From an uncultured Pseudomonadota bacterium (GTDB lineage: Bacteria; Pseudomonadota; Gammaproteobacteria; Methylococcales; Methylomonadaceae), in contig CAINDC010000143.1 of assembly GCA_903847275.1 (NCBI GenBank), positions 1 to 55,513 of the forward strand: a stretch of DNA of 55,513 nucleotides. Direction: 5' to 3'. A program made the position numbers and the translations under genes. The notes beneath the pieces were generated by a model. That model was not told where the DNA came from and searched no databases. It was given only the letters and a program-made list of their open reading frames with translations. Below are positions 34,613 through 44,942 of the stretch, in pieces. Numbering within the stretch: position 1 is the stretch's first letter; the number at the start of each line of letters is the position of its first letter.

Positions 34613-37423
34613 ATGAGCGATTTACGAACATTTTTTCAGAATTCGTCGAGTTTTTACGGTAGCAACGCCAGTTTTATTGAAGATCTTTACGAGCGTTTTT
34701 TAGAGAATACCGAATCTATTGATCCTAGTTGGCAAGCACAATTTCGAGAATTGCATCAGGCGGCAGATTATGAAATTCCACACAGTCCAATTGTGGCACG
34801 GTTCACACAACTTGCTCAAAAATCACAAGGTCGATTAGCAAAATTACAGGGTTTCACCGAAGAAAGCGTTAAAAAACAATCTGCGGTGGCGCGTTTAATC
34901 AATCATTATCGGGTGCGGGGTCATCAAATCGCGCGAAATAATCCACTTAGTCAACCCGAAATAATTCCGCCAGATTTAAATCCAAGTTATTACGGATTAT
35001 CGGCATTAGACATGGACACGCTGTTTGATAGTGGAACGCTGCACACGAATCAATATCTGCCATTGCGCGATATTATTGCCAATTTAGAAGATATTTATTG
35101 TGGCAACATCGGTGTGGAATTTATGCACATTGTCGATACGCCAATGCGCCGCTGGATTATCAATCGGCTAGAAGCACAAGATGCAAAATTTGTTTCTCAA
35201 ACTCTGCCTACAGAAAAAAAACAGGAAATACTCAAACAACTTATCGCCGCTGAAGGTATCGAAACCCATTTACACGCAAAATTTGTGGGTCAAAAACGTT
35301 TTTCACTCGAAGGCGGTGAATCGTTAATTCCAATTTTAGACGAGTTAATTCAAGGTTTAGGCGCGAAAGGTGCAAAAGAAATTGTCATTGGCATGGCGCA
35401 TCGTGGACGGCTTAATGTTTTGGTCAATATCTTTGGCAAAAACCCAAATGTCTTATTCAGTGAATTTGCAGGTACGTCACCACTTTCAACAGGTGCAAGT
35501 AGTGGCGACGTAAAATATCACATGGGTTTTTCATCAGATGTTGAAACGCCTGGTGGCACGGTACATATTACGTTAGCGTTTAATCCATCGCATTTAGAAA
35601 TTATCAATCCCGTGGTTGAAGGTTCGGTAAAAGCGCGACAGGATAGAGTAGGGAAGAATGGAATTAACAAAATCGTGCCTGTTTTAATTCATGGTGATGC
35701 GGCTTTTTCAGGGCAGGGCATTATTATGGAAACATTGAATATGTCACAAACTCGTGCTTTTTACACGGGAGGAACAGTGCATATTGTCATCAATAATCAA
35801 ATTGGATTTACCACCAGTAATCCATTAGATGCGCGTTCAACATTGTATTGCACTGATGTTGCTCGAATGATTCAAGCACCCGTTTTTCATGTGAATAGCG
35901 ACAATCCAGAAGCTGTTTTGTTTGTGACACAATTAGCGTTAGATTTTCGCATGACGTTTAATCGAGATGTCGTCATTGATTTAATTTGTTATCGTCGCTT
36001 AGGACATAACGAAGCAGACGAACCTGCAATGACACAACCGTTAATGTATAAAAAAATTCGCCAAAGACAATCCACGCCACAACTTTATGCTCAAAAACTG
36101 ATTTTTGACGGCGTTACGAATGATGTCACCGTTAAAAACTGGATTGACGATTATCAACGGCGTTTGGTATCGGGTGAGATTGTGTCGCGCCCTGTTTCTC
36201 ATGTGAAATACTCTTACAGCGCACAGTGGTTGCCATTTTTAGATACGCATTGGACAACACCGTGTGAAACGTCTGTGAAATTAGATACGTTGCGTTATTG
36301 TTCGCAGCGATTATTGCAGTTGCCAACAACGTTTGAATTACATCCGCGTGTCGCAAAAGTGATGGAAATTCGTGCCGAAATGATGGCTGGAAATGTACCG
36401 TTGGATTGGGGATTTGCAGAAAATATGGCTTATGCCACCTTACTTTTAGAAAAATATAATGTGCGCTTGATTGGTCAAGATGTAGGGCGAGGAACATTTG
36501 TTCATCGTCATGCAGTGCTACATAATCAACGAGAAAATCAAAGTTATACGCCATTAAAATACTTACACAAAGAACAAGGAAACGCGCAGATTTATGATTC
36601 GTTGTTGTCGGAAGCGGGTGTATTAGGTTTTGAATATGGTTACAGCACGACCATGCCGAATACGTTGGTGATTTGGGAAGCGCAATTTGGTGATTTTGCA
36701 AATGGCGCACAGGTTTTGATTGATCAGTTTATTAGTTCAGGTGAAACAAAATGGGGGCGAATGTGTGGGCTGGTCATGTTATTGCCACATGGTTTTGAAG
36801 GGCAGGGACCAGAACATTCGTCAGCGCGTTTGGAGCGTTATTTGCAACTTTGTGCGGAACAAAATATCCAAGTTTGTAATCCCACCACGCCCGCGCAAAT
36901 TTTTCATTTGTTGCGTCGTCAAATGGTTCGCCCTTATCGGAAACCGTTAATTGTAATGAGTCCAAAAAGTTTGTTGCGTCATAAATTAGCGGTTTCAACG
37001 CTAGATGAATTAGTAACAGGAGAATTTCATCCAATTTTAGGTGAATGTGAATTGGGCGAATCAAAAATTACGCGGTTAGTTTTTTGTGCGGGAAAAGTCT
37101 ATTACGATTTATTGGAAACGCGCCGTGAAATGAACTTAGAACACGTTGCGATTGCGCGAATTGAGCAGTTGTATCCATTTCCAGAAGAATTATTTAAGGT
37201 TGAGGTGGCGCGTTATCCAAACTTAAAAGAATTTATTTGGTGCCAAGAAGAACCCAAAAACCAAGGCGCGTGGTACAACTCGAATCATCATTTTGAGGAA
37301 AATTTACCCGAACAAATTTCTGTCATTTATGCGGGTCGTGAAGCATCTGCGGCTCCAGCGGTAGGGAATTTTCGGGTACATTTGGAACAACAAAAAGCGG
37401 TGGTTCAAGCAGCGTTATTTTAA
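34613..37423 (+). CDS. sucA: 2-Oxoglutarate dehydrogenase E1 component SucA
   Basis: A 936-residue thiamine-diphosphate enzyme that decarboxylates 2-oxoglutarate in the TCA cycle. MSDLRTFFQNSSSFYGSNAS starts the usual N-terminal segment. VIGMAHRGRLNVLVN, HGDAAFSGQGIIMETLNMSQ and VINNQIGFTTSNP mark the cofactor and substrate sites. The C-terminal EPKNQGAW region is present. The ATG at 34613 fits the family better than one 78 bases upstream. No sucB or lpd follows, so the complex is encoded elsewhere. Its last bases overlap coaBC end to end. Confidence 0.97.
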   Translation: MSDLRTFFQNSSSFYGSNASFIEDLYERFLENTESIDPSWQAQFRELHQAADYEIPHSPIVARFTQLAQKSQGRLAKLQGFTEESVKKQSAVARLINHYRVRGHQIARNNPLSQPEIIPPDLNPSYYGLSALDMDTLFDSGTLHTNQYLPLRDIIANLEDIYCGNIGVEFMHIVDTPMRRWIINRLEAQDAKFVSQTLPTEKKQEILKQLIAAEGIETHLHAKFVGQKRFSLEGGESLIPILDELIQGLGAKGAKEIVIGMAHRGRLNVLVNIFGKNPNVLFSEFAGTSPLSTGASSGDVKYHMGFSSDVETPGGTVHITLAFNPSHLEIINPVVEGSVKARQDRVGKNGINKIVPVLIHGDAAFSGQGIIMETLNMSQTRAFYTGGTVHIVINNQIGFTTSNPLDARSTLYCTDVARMIQAPVFHVNSDNPEAVLFVTQLALDFRMTFNRDVVIDLICYRRLGHNEADEPAMTQPLMYKKIRQRQSTPQLYAQKLIFDGVTNDVTVKNWIDDYQRRLVSGEIVSRPVSHVKYSYSAQWLPFLDTHWTTPCETSVKLDTLRYCSQRLLQLPTTFELHPRVAKVMEIRAEMMAGNVPLDWGFAENMAYATLLLEKYNVRLIGQDVGRGTFVHRHAVLHNQRENQSYTPLKYLHKEQGNAQIYDSLLSEAGVLGFEYGYSTTMPNTLVIWEAQFGDFANGAQVLIDQFISSGETKWGRMCGLVMLLPHGFEGQGPEHSSARLERYLQLCAEQNIQVCNPTTPAQIFHLLRRQMVRPYRKPLIVMSPKSLLRHKLAVSTLDELVTGEFHPILGECELGESKITRLVFCAGKVYYDLLETRREMNLEHVAIARIEQLYPFPEELFKVEVARYPNLKEFIWCQEEPKNQGAWYNSNHHFEENLPEQISVIYAGREASAAPAVGNFRVHLEQQKAVVQAALF

Positions 37424-38622
37424 ATGTTTTCTGCATAAAATCGTTCTGAAATTAGCACGATAAGTTGTCGTGCTAATTTTGATTTATCCGTCATTTCGAG
37501 TGTTTTTTGTCCATCTTGCCAAAAAACGTCGAGCGCATTTTCATCATGTTCAAAACCGCCTTCATCACGCCCCACCCAATTTGCCGCAATCATATTTAAT
37601 TTTTTTCGGGTTAATTTATCGCGTGCGTAATGCTCTAATTCATTCGTTTCAGCGGCAAATCCGACAGTGAACGGTGGATTTTTTGAAGCAGCTACATCTG
37701 CCAAAATATCGGGATTTTTTTGTAACGTCAGTGTGATTTGTTCTGCATTCTTTTTGATTTTTTCACCACCGCAAATAATTGGTCGATAATCTGCAACGGC
37801 TGCTGCACCGATAAAAATGTCGCAGTTTTCAATTTTTTCAAAAACCGCTGTGTGCATTTGTTCAGCTGTTTCAATTTGTACAAAATGGCAATTTTGTGGC
37901 TGCAAGAGTTGTGTCACGCCAGAAATTAACGTGACATTTGCACCCGCTTTTTGCGCGGCGACGGCAAGTGCGTAGCCCATTTTTCCTGAACTTCTATTTG
38001 TTAAATAACGAACTGGGTCTAAAGGTTCGCGCGTTGCACCAGCCGTAATGACGATGTTCAAATTTTTCAAAATTTGGGGCGTTGAAAAATGCGAAATCAT
38101 TTTATGGCAAATCGTTTCAGGTTCTGCCATTCGTCCAACACCAACTTCGCCACAGGCTTGTTCACCCGCTTCTGGCGCGATTAAATTTACGCCGTGTGTT
38201 TGCAAAATTTTCAGATTCGTTTGCGTCGCGGGGTGATTCCACATCGCATGATTCATTGCAGGGGCAACATAAACAGGGCAGGTGGCAGCTAAATAAAGCG
38301 TTGAAACCAAATCATCTGCCAAACCATGCGCCACTTTTGCGAGCGTATTTGCCGTCGCTGGTGCAATCAAAAAAGCATCTGCCCAACGCGCTAATTCAAT
38401 ATGCCCCATCGCATTTTCAGCTTCAACATCAAGCAATTCACAATGCACCGCGTGACCCGATAGGGCTTGAAATGAAAGCGGTTGAATAAAAGCCGTTGCC
38501 GATTTTGTCATTACAACGCGAACTTCTGCACCTTGTTTCTTCAACAAGCGCGTGAGTTCAAGAGCTTTATAAGCTGCGATTCCACCTGTAACGGCGAGAA
38601 GGATTTTTTTTTGCGAAAGCAT
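37420..38622 (-). CDS. coaBC: Bifunctional phosphopantothenoylcysteine synthetase/decarboxylase CoaBC
   Basis: A 400-residue two-step enzyme of coenzyme A synthesis. The N-terminal flavoprotein decarboxylase CoaC (about 1-185) has VTGGIAAYKALEL, APAMNHAMW and GxGRMAEP. The C-terminal CoaB ligase has ITAGATREPLDPVRYLTNRSSGKMG, AAVADYRP and KKNAEQITL. Its start abuts the purC stop, suggesting co-transcription. Its end overlaps the sucA end by four bases on the other strand. Confidence 0.97.
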   Translation of the reverse strand: MLSQKKILLAVTGGIAAYKALELTRLLKKQGAEVRVVMTKSATAFIQPLSFQALSGHAVHCELLDVEAENAMGHIELARWADAFLIAPATANTLAKVAHGLADDLVSTLYLAATCPVYVAPAMNHAMWNHPATQTNLKILQTHGVNLIAPEAGEQACGEVGVGRMAEPETICHKMISHFSTPQILKNLNIVITAGATREPLDPVRYLTNRSSGKMGYALAVAAQKAGANVTLISGVTQLLQPQNCHFVQIETAEQMHTAVFEKIENCDIFIGAAAVADYRPIICGGEKIKKNAEQITLTLQKNPDILADVAASKNPPFTVGFAAETNELEHYARDKLTRKKLNMIAANWVGRDEGGFEHDENALDVFWQDGQKTLEMTDKSKLARQLIVLISERFYAENI

Positions 38623-39513
38623 TTAGCGTGTTAATCGAATTTCAGCTTCACGGTATTTTTTCGCACACTGTTCAGCCACTTCAGCTGGCAATTCAGGCGC
38701 AGGTGCAGTTTTATTCCAATCCAATGTTTCCAAATAATCACGCACATATTGTTTATCGAAACTCGGTGGATTTGTGCCGATTTTATATTCATCTGCCGAC
38801 CAAAAACGCGAAGAATCAGGCGTTAAAACTTCATCAATCAAATGCAGCTTGCCTTCGTGGTCAATGCCAAATTCAAATTTGGTATCGGCAATAATGATGC
38901 CTCGCTGTTTTGCATAAACAGATGCTTCGTTATAAAGTTTCAAACTCACGTCACGCACTTTTTCAGCCATGATGCGACCTAATAACGCTACGATTTGTTC
39001 AAACGATACATTTTCATCGTGATCACCAACGGCTGCTTTCGTTGATGGCGTAAAAATGGGTTCAGCTAATTTTTCAGCTTGTTGCAAACCTTCTGGCAAA
39101 GGAATTCCACAAACTTGCCCCGAAACTTGATAATCTTTCCAACCTGAACCAATCAAATATCCGCGTACAATCGCTTCAACAGGTAACGGCGTGAGTTTTT
39201 TCACAACAATCGCGCGTCCTTCAACTTGTTTGTATTCGGCGGTGTCGGTCAAAATATCTTCTAATGGAATGTGCGTTAAATGATTTGGAATAATGTCGCG
39301 CAATTTGTTAAACCAAAACGTTGAAACAGTCGTTAAAACGCGCCCTTTGTCTGGAATTGGATTCGGCAAAATCACGTCAAATGCTGAAAGGCGGTCAGTC
39401 GTAACAATCAGCATATATTGACTATCAATTTCGTAAATATCGCGCACTTTTCCGCGTGCAAGCAATTTTAATGATGGTAAATTTGATTCATATAAAGCGG
39501 TTAATGTGGTCAT
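38623..39513 (-). CDS. purC: SAICAR synthetase PurC (long form)
   Basis: A 296-residue enzyme joining CAIR with aspartate in purine synthesis. [53 protein letters not shown] and [18 protein letters not shown] are diagnostic. It is of the longer, yeast-like branch rather than the 237-residue E. coli type. The coaBC start follows immediately. An unrelated nuclease-like gene lies just upstream on the same strand. Confidence 0.96.
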   Translation of the reverse strand: MTTLTALYESNLPSLKLLARGKVRDIYEIDSQYMLIVTTDRLSAFDVILPNPIPDKGRVLTTVSTFWFNKLRDIIPNHLTHIPLEDILTDTAEYKQVEGRAIVVKKLTPLPVEAIVRGYLIGSGWKDYQVSGQVCGIPLPEGLQQAEKLAEPIFTPSTKAAVGDHDENVSFEQIVALLGRIMAEKVRDVSLKLYNEASVYAKQRGIIIADTKFEFGIDHEGKLHLIDEVLTPDSSRFWSADEYKIGTNPPSFDKQYVRDYLETLDWNKTAPAPELPAEVAEQCAKKYREAEIRLTR

Positions 39514-39521
39514 GATTTATC

Positions 39522-40166
39522 TCAAAAATGAATGTTTAATGTGTGACTTTTAATAATTTTTTTTAATGTTTTCAGCATCGTAAAAATAGTGAAAATTTCT
39601 TCGTCATCGGCGTTATAGCTTTTGCTAATGCAGTATTCAAGTTCGTTGAGAATAACAAAATTCCATGTTAATCCAACAACAAATAAGCCATAAATCGGAT
39701 GCGGATGCTGATTTTTTGTTTGTGCAACTAGCATCGCGGCAAGCACTTGTCCATCTGGCGTGCCTTGATTTTCTAAGCTACGTTTATATTCGTGAAAACA
39801 AAAATACGGTTCTTGTGGATTGCGAATTCCTGTTGCAATCACACCATCGACAATGCCCGATAATTCATAATCACCAACAATCGCCGAAAATGGACGCTCT
39901 AAAAAATAGCCAATTTGCTCATCATCAATGTCGGCGGTCATAATCATGGGACTGATAAATTTATTTTCGAGTTCCACTTCATTCCAAGCCCGACCGCCGC
40001 GAATTAACGATTTTTGCAAATTGGTTAGCGTTTGGATTTCAAAAGCATTGAGTTCTATTTTTTCGTTTTCCCACGCAGCGAGTAAAGGGCTTTCCCAAAT
40101 TTGCTTTAAACCAAATGCTTGCTCTAATTTGTCCAAATCCCAGTTTCGGAAATTGATGGTTTGCAT
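39522..40166 (-). CDS. PD-(D/E)XK nuclease-like protein
   Basis: A 214-residue soluble protein starting MQTINFRNWDLDKLEQAFGL. It shows a plausible PD-(D/E)XK array: E in WNEVELENKFI, D in ELSGIVDGVIATGI and E-x-K in CFHEYKRSLEN, followed by GQVLAAMLVAQ, an order typical of this endonuclease-like fold. Nothing nearby suggests a restriction system. It precedes purC by nine bases. The ATG is preferred over an upstream TTG because of its GAGAAAG ribosome-binding site. The fold assignment is motif-based, and function is unknown. Confidence 0.7.
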   Translation of the reverse strand: MQTINFRNWDLDKLEQAFGLKQIWESPLLAAWENEKIELNAFEIQTLTNLQKSLIRGGRAWNEVELENKFISPMIMTADIDDEQIGYFLERPFSAIVGDYELSGIVDGVIATGIRNPQEPYFCFHEYKRSLENQGTPDGQVLAAMLVAQTKNQHPHPIYGLFVVGLTWNFVILNELEYCISKSYNADDEEIFTIFTMLKTLKKIIKSHTLNIHF

Positions 40167-40185
40167 TTTTTGCTTTCTCAAGAAA

Positions 40186-41007
40186 TTACAGTTTCAACAT
40201 GATTTGATTATTCACAACGCTGATTTGTTGCAATGTCGGATCAGATTCATGAATGACTAATAAGTTAATTCCCATTTCAAAAACACGATAGCCTAAAGCA
40301 GTCACAAATTCTTGCAATGCGATTTTGTCGGATTTAATCATTTCAATCAGCATAATCGGCTTACAACGTTTAAAAGTTTCAATTGAACCTTTTAAAACTT
40401 CAACTTCCATGCCTTCAACATCGAGTTTAAAAAAATCCAAACGTTTTAAATTAAGTGAATCAATACTAACCATTGGAATTTTATTCATTGATTTTTCATC
40501 GTAAGAAATTTTTTGTCCGATGAATTCGGTATTTTCACGCTGTTTGATTTCTAAACTGCCAAAACTAGAAGGCTGAAAATAATTCGGTTGCGGAATCGCA
40601 AGTTCTCCACAAGTTTCACCTAACGCCGATAATTTTACGCGAGCATTTAAACAATTATTGACAGCAACATTTCCAGCGAGCGCATAAAAAACCACCTCTT
40701 GTGCTTCAAAACCAAGCACTTCACCCCAGCCGTGCATTTGTCGCGCCCATTCAATCGTATGTACGCCGATATTTGCACCGCCATCAATTGCAAACACGCC
40801 ATCACCAAAATGTTTTCTGCGGCACGTTAATAATGCCATCGCAAAATTAACTTCTGTTGGGTCAAAAACTGAATTATTAAGAATTTGAAAGCCAACTCCA
40901 TAAGCCCGATTTTCACCAACCATGCAGTAGTCGTTTCGGTTAATAATCATTGTGCCGTGGTTTGAAGATGCCAAAATAAAAGCGATTGGGCGTGGAGGTG
41001 TAAGCAT
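40186..41007 (-). CDS. FkbM-family methyltransferase
   Basis: A 273-residue SAM-dependent methyltransferase with AIDGGANIGVHTIEWA as the SAM-binding motif, VLGFEAQEVVFYALAGNV and the late FFKLDVEGMEVEVLKGSIE stretch of the FkbM family. Substrates in this family range from sugars to polyketides; none can be inferred here because no glycan cluster adjoins. An ilvC terminator upstream and the nuclease-like gene 19 bases downstream suggest the two are expressed together. Confidence 0.88.
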   Translation of the reverse strand: MLTPPRPIAFILASSNHGTMIINRNDYCMVGENRAYGVGFQILNNSVFDPTEVNFAMALLTCRRKHFGDGVFAIDGGANIGVHTIEWARQMHGWGEVLGFEAQEVVFYALAGNVAVNNCLNARVKLSALGETCGELAIPQPNYFQPSSFGSLEIKQRENTEFIGQKISYDEKSMNKIPMVSIDSLNLKRLDFFKLDVEGMEVEVLKGSIETFKRCKPIMLIEMIKSDKIALQEFVTALGYRVFEMGINLLVIHESDPTLQQISVVNNQIMLKL

Positions 41008-41035
41008 TTTAAAATTCCAATAAAAAGGTTATCAA

Positions 41036-41066
41036 TAAAAAAGCCCGCTATAAAAACGGGCTTTTT
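41036..41066 (-). terminator. Terminator after ilvC, usable from both strands
   Basis: AAAAAGCCCG pairs with CGGGCTTTTT around a nine-base loop; T-runs flank it in both directions. Confidence 0.88.
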
Positions 41067-41087
41067 CATGCTAAAAAATCAGCAAGT

Positions 41088-42137
<1,050 letters not shown>

Positions 42138-42155
42138 TTAAAAATGGGCTGTAGA

Positions 42156-42494
42156 TTACAGCAATTCAATATCGGTATATTTTAAAGCGTTGTCGATTCG
42201 ATCAAAATCATCAAAACGTTCAAACAAATCGTTTTCTAATTCGTCTTTGTTTTCGGCATTTGCAAATAGCGTTAAAACCAAACGACTTTCTCGCAATTGC
42301 AACGCGGTTCTAATTTCGCCAAAAACATCAATAATCGGTTGTTGAACCCAAACTAAAAAATCCGCTAAATCGTATTCAAAAAGATAATTTTTAATCGCTT
42401 TTGCATCGTCTTTTAAACGAAACGCTTTTTGAATTCGCTCAAACGAATGCTCAAAAATCGCAATTTCTTCTTGAGCTTTGGTTTGTCGGTTCAT
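42156..42494 (-). CDS. Unknown protein encoded inside the ilv cluster
   Basis: A 112-residue acidic, largely helical protein starting MNRQTKAQEEIAIFEHSFER and ending in a run of Asp/Glu with Phe (FERFDDFDRIDNAL). There is no signal peptide, membrane segment or obvious motif. Its ATG overlaps the ilvH stop by one base and ilvC follows 51 bases later, so it must be transcribed with the branched-chain genes. Tight coupling to the regulatory subunit gene suggests a linked role, but nothing in the sequence shows it. Confidence 0.75.
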   Translation of the reverse strand: MNRQTKAQEEIAIFEHSFERIQKAFRLKDDAKAIKNYLFEYDLADFLVWVQQPIIDVFGEIRTALQLRESRLVLTLFANAENKDELENDLFERFDDFDRIDNALKYTDIELL

Positions 42495-42985
42495 TAAAGA
42501 TGCAATCCTTTTTCGCCACGCGAAATGCCCGTTGCGCCAGAACGTACCACTTCGATAATGCTGTTTTTATCAACGGTCGCAATGAACGCATCGAGTTTAT
42601 CTGAAGTTCCTGTCATTTCGATAACGTAAGAAGTCGGCGTAACGTCAATAATTTTGCCGCGAAAAATATCAACCACACTGCGTAATTCATCGCGCATTTT
42701 GTCAACAGTTTTGATTTTAACCAACATCAATTCACGTTCAATATGTACCGTTTCTTCTAAATCAATCAATTTCACCACGTCGATGAGTTTGTTTAATTGT
42801 TTGATAATTTGTTCAACGACATCTTCGCTGCCGCGTGTCACTAATGTCATACGCGATAAACTAGCATCTTCTGTTGGTGCAACCGTTAACGATTCGATGT
42901 TGTAACCTCGAGCCGAAAAAAGTCCTGCAACTCGTGATAATGCACCTGCTTCGTTTTCAATGAGAATAGCAATAACGTGTCGCAT
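42494..42985 (-). CDS. ilvH: Acetolactate synthase small (regulatory) subunit
   Basis: A 163-residue ACT-domain subunit that confers valine feedback on the large subunit. IAILIENEAGALSRVAGLFSARGYNIESLTV is the ACT domain; SRMTLVTRG, the QLNKLIDVVKLIDL stretch and a C-terminal domain follow. IlvH/IlvN type. The ATG overlaps the ilvI stop by one base and its own stop overlaps the next start. Confidence 0.96.
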   Translation of the reverse strand: MRHVIAILIENEAGALSRVAGLFSARGYNIESLTVAPTEDASLSRMTLVTRGSEDVVEQIIKQLNKLIDVVKLIDLEETVHIERELMLVKIKTVDKMRDELRSVVDIFRGKIIDVTPTSYVIEMTGTSDKLDAFIATVDKNSIIEVVRSGATGISRGEKGLHL

Positions 42986-44721
42986 TATGACAACTCCCGA
43001 TCCGTTGTAGTTCCAATCGCTACGCGCAATTTCATGTCGTGATGTGATTTTCCAGTTTCAATCATCGGATAAACATTTTCAGTTCTATCCGTCAAAATAT
43101 CTAAAAATACGGTTCTATCTTTCATAGCAAAGGCTTTTTCTAATGCAGGGCGAACATCTTCAGGTTTATCAATCCGAATTCCGACGTGTCCGTAGGCTTC
43201 CGCGAGTTTCACAAAATCAGGAATGGTTTCCATATAAGAATGTGAATAACGGCTTTCATACGAAAATTCTTGCCATTGACGAACCATGCCCAAGTAATTG
43301 TTATTCAAGTTAATAATTTTAATTGGCGTTTTGTATTGCAACGCGGTCGATAATTCTTGAATGCACATTTGAATACTGGCATCACCTGTGACACAAGCGA
43401 CATCAGCATCTGGATGTGCGAGTTTTACACCAATCGCCGCTGGTAATCCAAATCCCATCGTGCCTAAGCCGCCTGAATTTATCCATCGACGTGGTTTGTC
43501 AAACGGGTAATACTGCGCCGCCCACATTTGATGTTGTCCCACGTCAGATGTAACAAAAGCATCGCCGTGAGTGACTTCGTACATTTGCTCAATTACGAAT
43601 TGCGGTTTAATGGCTCGACTGTTACGGTCGAATTCTAGGCATTGAATGCTGCGCCATTGATTAACTTGTTGCCACCATGATTCAGCTGCTTTTTTGTCGA
43701 TTTTGTATTTTGCCTCTTTTAATCCATCGATTAATTGGCGAATTACCAATTTTACTTCGCCTACAATCGGCACTCCCACTTTAACTGTTTTAGAAATAGA
43801 TGCAGGGTCAATATCAACGTGAATAATCTTTGCATAAGGGCAGAATAAATCTAGTTTCCCTGTTACGCGGTCATCAAAACGTGCGCCAATTGCCAAAATT
43901 AAATCACTTTCGTGCATAGTCATGTTGGCTTCATAAGTACCGTGCATTCCGAGCATTCCGATAAATTGTTTATCAGTAGAAGGAAATGCACCTAAACCCA
44001 TAAGCGTTTGTGTGACGGGGAAACCGAGTAAATGCGCCAATTCAATCAATTCTTGGCTGCCTTCGCCTAAAACAACGCCGCCGCCAGAATAGATCACTGG
44101 ACGTTGTGCTGTTAAAAGCAATTCAATCGCTTTTTTGATTTGTCCTTTATTTCCCGTTGTTGCTGGGTGATATGAACGCATTTCGACTTTTTTAGGATAG
44201 CTGTAAGACACTTTTACATCAGGCGCGGTAATGTCTTTTGGAATATCAATTACTACAGGTCCTGGTCTGCCAGAAGTCGCAACGTAAAAGGCTTTTTTAA
44301 TGGTTTCTGCGATTTTTGTTACGTCTTTTACTAAAAAATTATGTTTCACACACGGACGGGTAATTCCCACCATATCAACTTCTTGAAACGCATCGCTACC
44401 AATAACAGCTGACGGTACTTGACCTGAGATGACAACCATCGGAATGGAATCCATATAAGCGGTTGCAATACCCGTTACAGCATTCGTTGCGCCTGGTCCA
44501 GAAGTCACTAAAACTACACCTGGTTTGCCTGTTGAGCGTGCGTAACCATCTGCTGCGTGTGTTGCACCTTGTTCATGTCGAACTAAAATGTGTTTGACAT
44601 CGTCTTGTTGAAAAATTGCATCGTATAAGTGCAAAACCGCACCGCCAGGATAACCAAAAATATACTCAACACCTTCGTCTTTAAGACTTTGAATTACAAT
44701 CTGTGCGCCGTTTAGCTCCAC
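42985..44721 (-). CDS. ilvI: Acetolactate synthase large subunit
   Basis: A 578-residue thiamine-diphosphate enzyme that starts valine, leucine and isoleucine synthesis. YIFGYPGGAVLHLYDAI and HEQGATHAADGYARSTGKPGV are the N-terminal cofactor region; GDASIQMCIQELSTALQY is the ThDP-Mg motif; FVTSDVGQHQMWAAQYY precedes it. The start codon is GTG. IlvI fits the ilvIH-type layout, though IlvB is possible. Confidence 0.96.
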   Translation of the reverse strand: MELNGAQIVIQSLKDEGVEYIFGYPGGAVLHLYDAIFQQDDVKHILVRHEQGATHAADGYARSTGKPGVVLVTSGPGATNAVTGIATAYMDSIPMVVISGQVPSAVIGSDAFQEVDMVGITRPCVKHNFLVKDVTKIAETIKKAFYVATSGRPGPVVIDIPKDITAPDVKVSYSYPKKVEMRSYHPATTGNKGQIKKAIELLLTAQRPVIYSGGGVVLGEGSQELIELAHLLGFPVTQTLMGLGAFPSTDKQFIGMLGMHGTYEANMTMHESDLILAIGARFDDRVTGKLDLFCPYAKIIHVDIDPASISKTVKVGVPIVGEVKLVIRQLIDGLKEAKYKIDKKAAESWWQQVNQWRSIQCLEFDRNSRAIKPQFVIEQMYEVTHGDAFVTSDVGQHQMWAAQYYPFDKPRRWINSGGLGTMGFGLPAAIGVKLAHPDADVACVTGDASIQMCIQELSTALQYKTPIKIINLNNNYLGMVRQWQEFSYESRYSHSYMETIPDFVKLAEAYGHVGIRIDKPEDVRPALEKAFAMKDRTVFLDILTDRTENVYPMIETGKSHHDMKLRVAIGTTTDRELS

Positions 44722-44767
44722 ACTATCACCCTCAAAATAAACTGAAATATAACGTTTGTTGAGGACA

Positions 44768-44773
44768 ATTATA
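44768..44773 (-). promoter_or_regulatory. Candidate -10 box of the ilv cluster
   Basis: A perfect TATAAT on the minus strand, 46 bases upstream of the ilvI start. No convincing -35 is seen and no leader-peptide attenuator is visible in 44722-44942. Confidence 0.35.
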
Positions 44774-44942
44774 GTAAATTCACGCTAAAAATACTTCACT
44801 TTTTCACCTTTCATCACGTCGGTTTTATTAACGATGAATTATTTAGGTGTTGGAAATAACAATCCAAATGTTATGTCGTGATTCGATTCTGTTTACTTAT
44901 TTTGCAATAAAAACTGAAGTCGCGGGTTATTTGCTCAAATTC

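Noticed and set aside
36132-36710. A 192-codon frame opposite sucA
   Set aside because: It is fully antisense to a conserved enzyme and has no recognisable domain.
44722-44942. Leader-peptide attenuator of the ilv cluster
   Set aside because: No short ORF rich in Ile, Leu or Val codons followed by alternative hairpins is visible.
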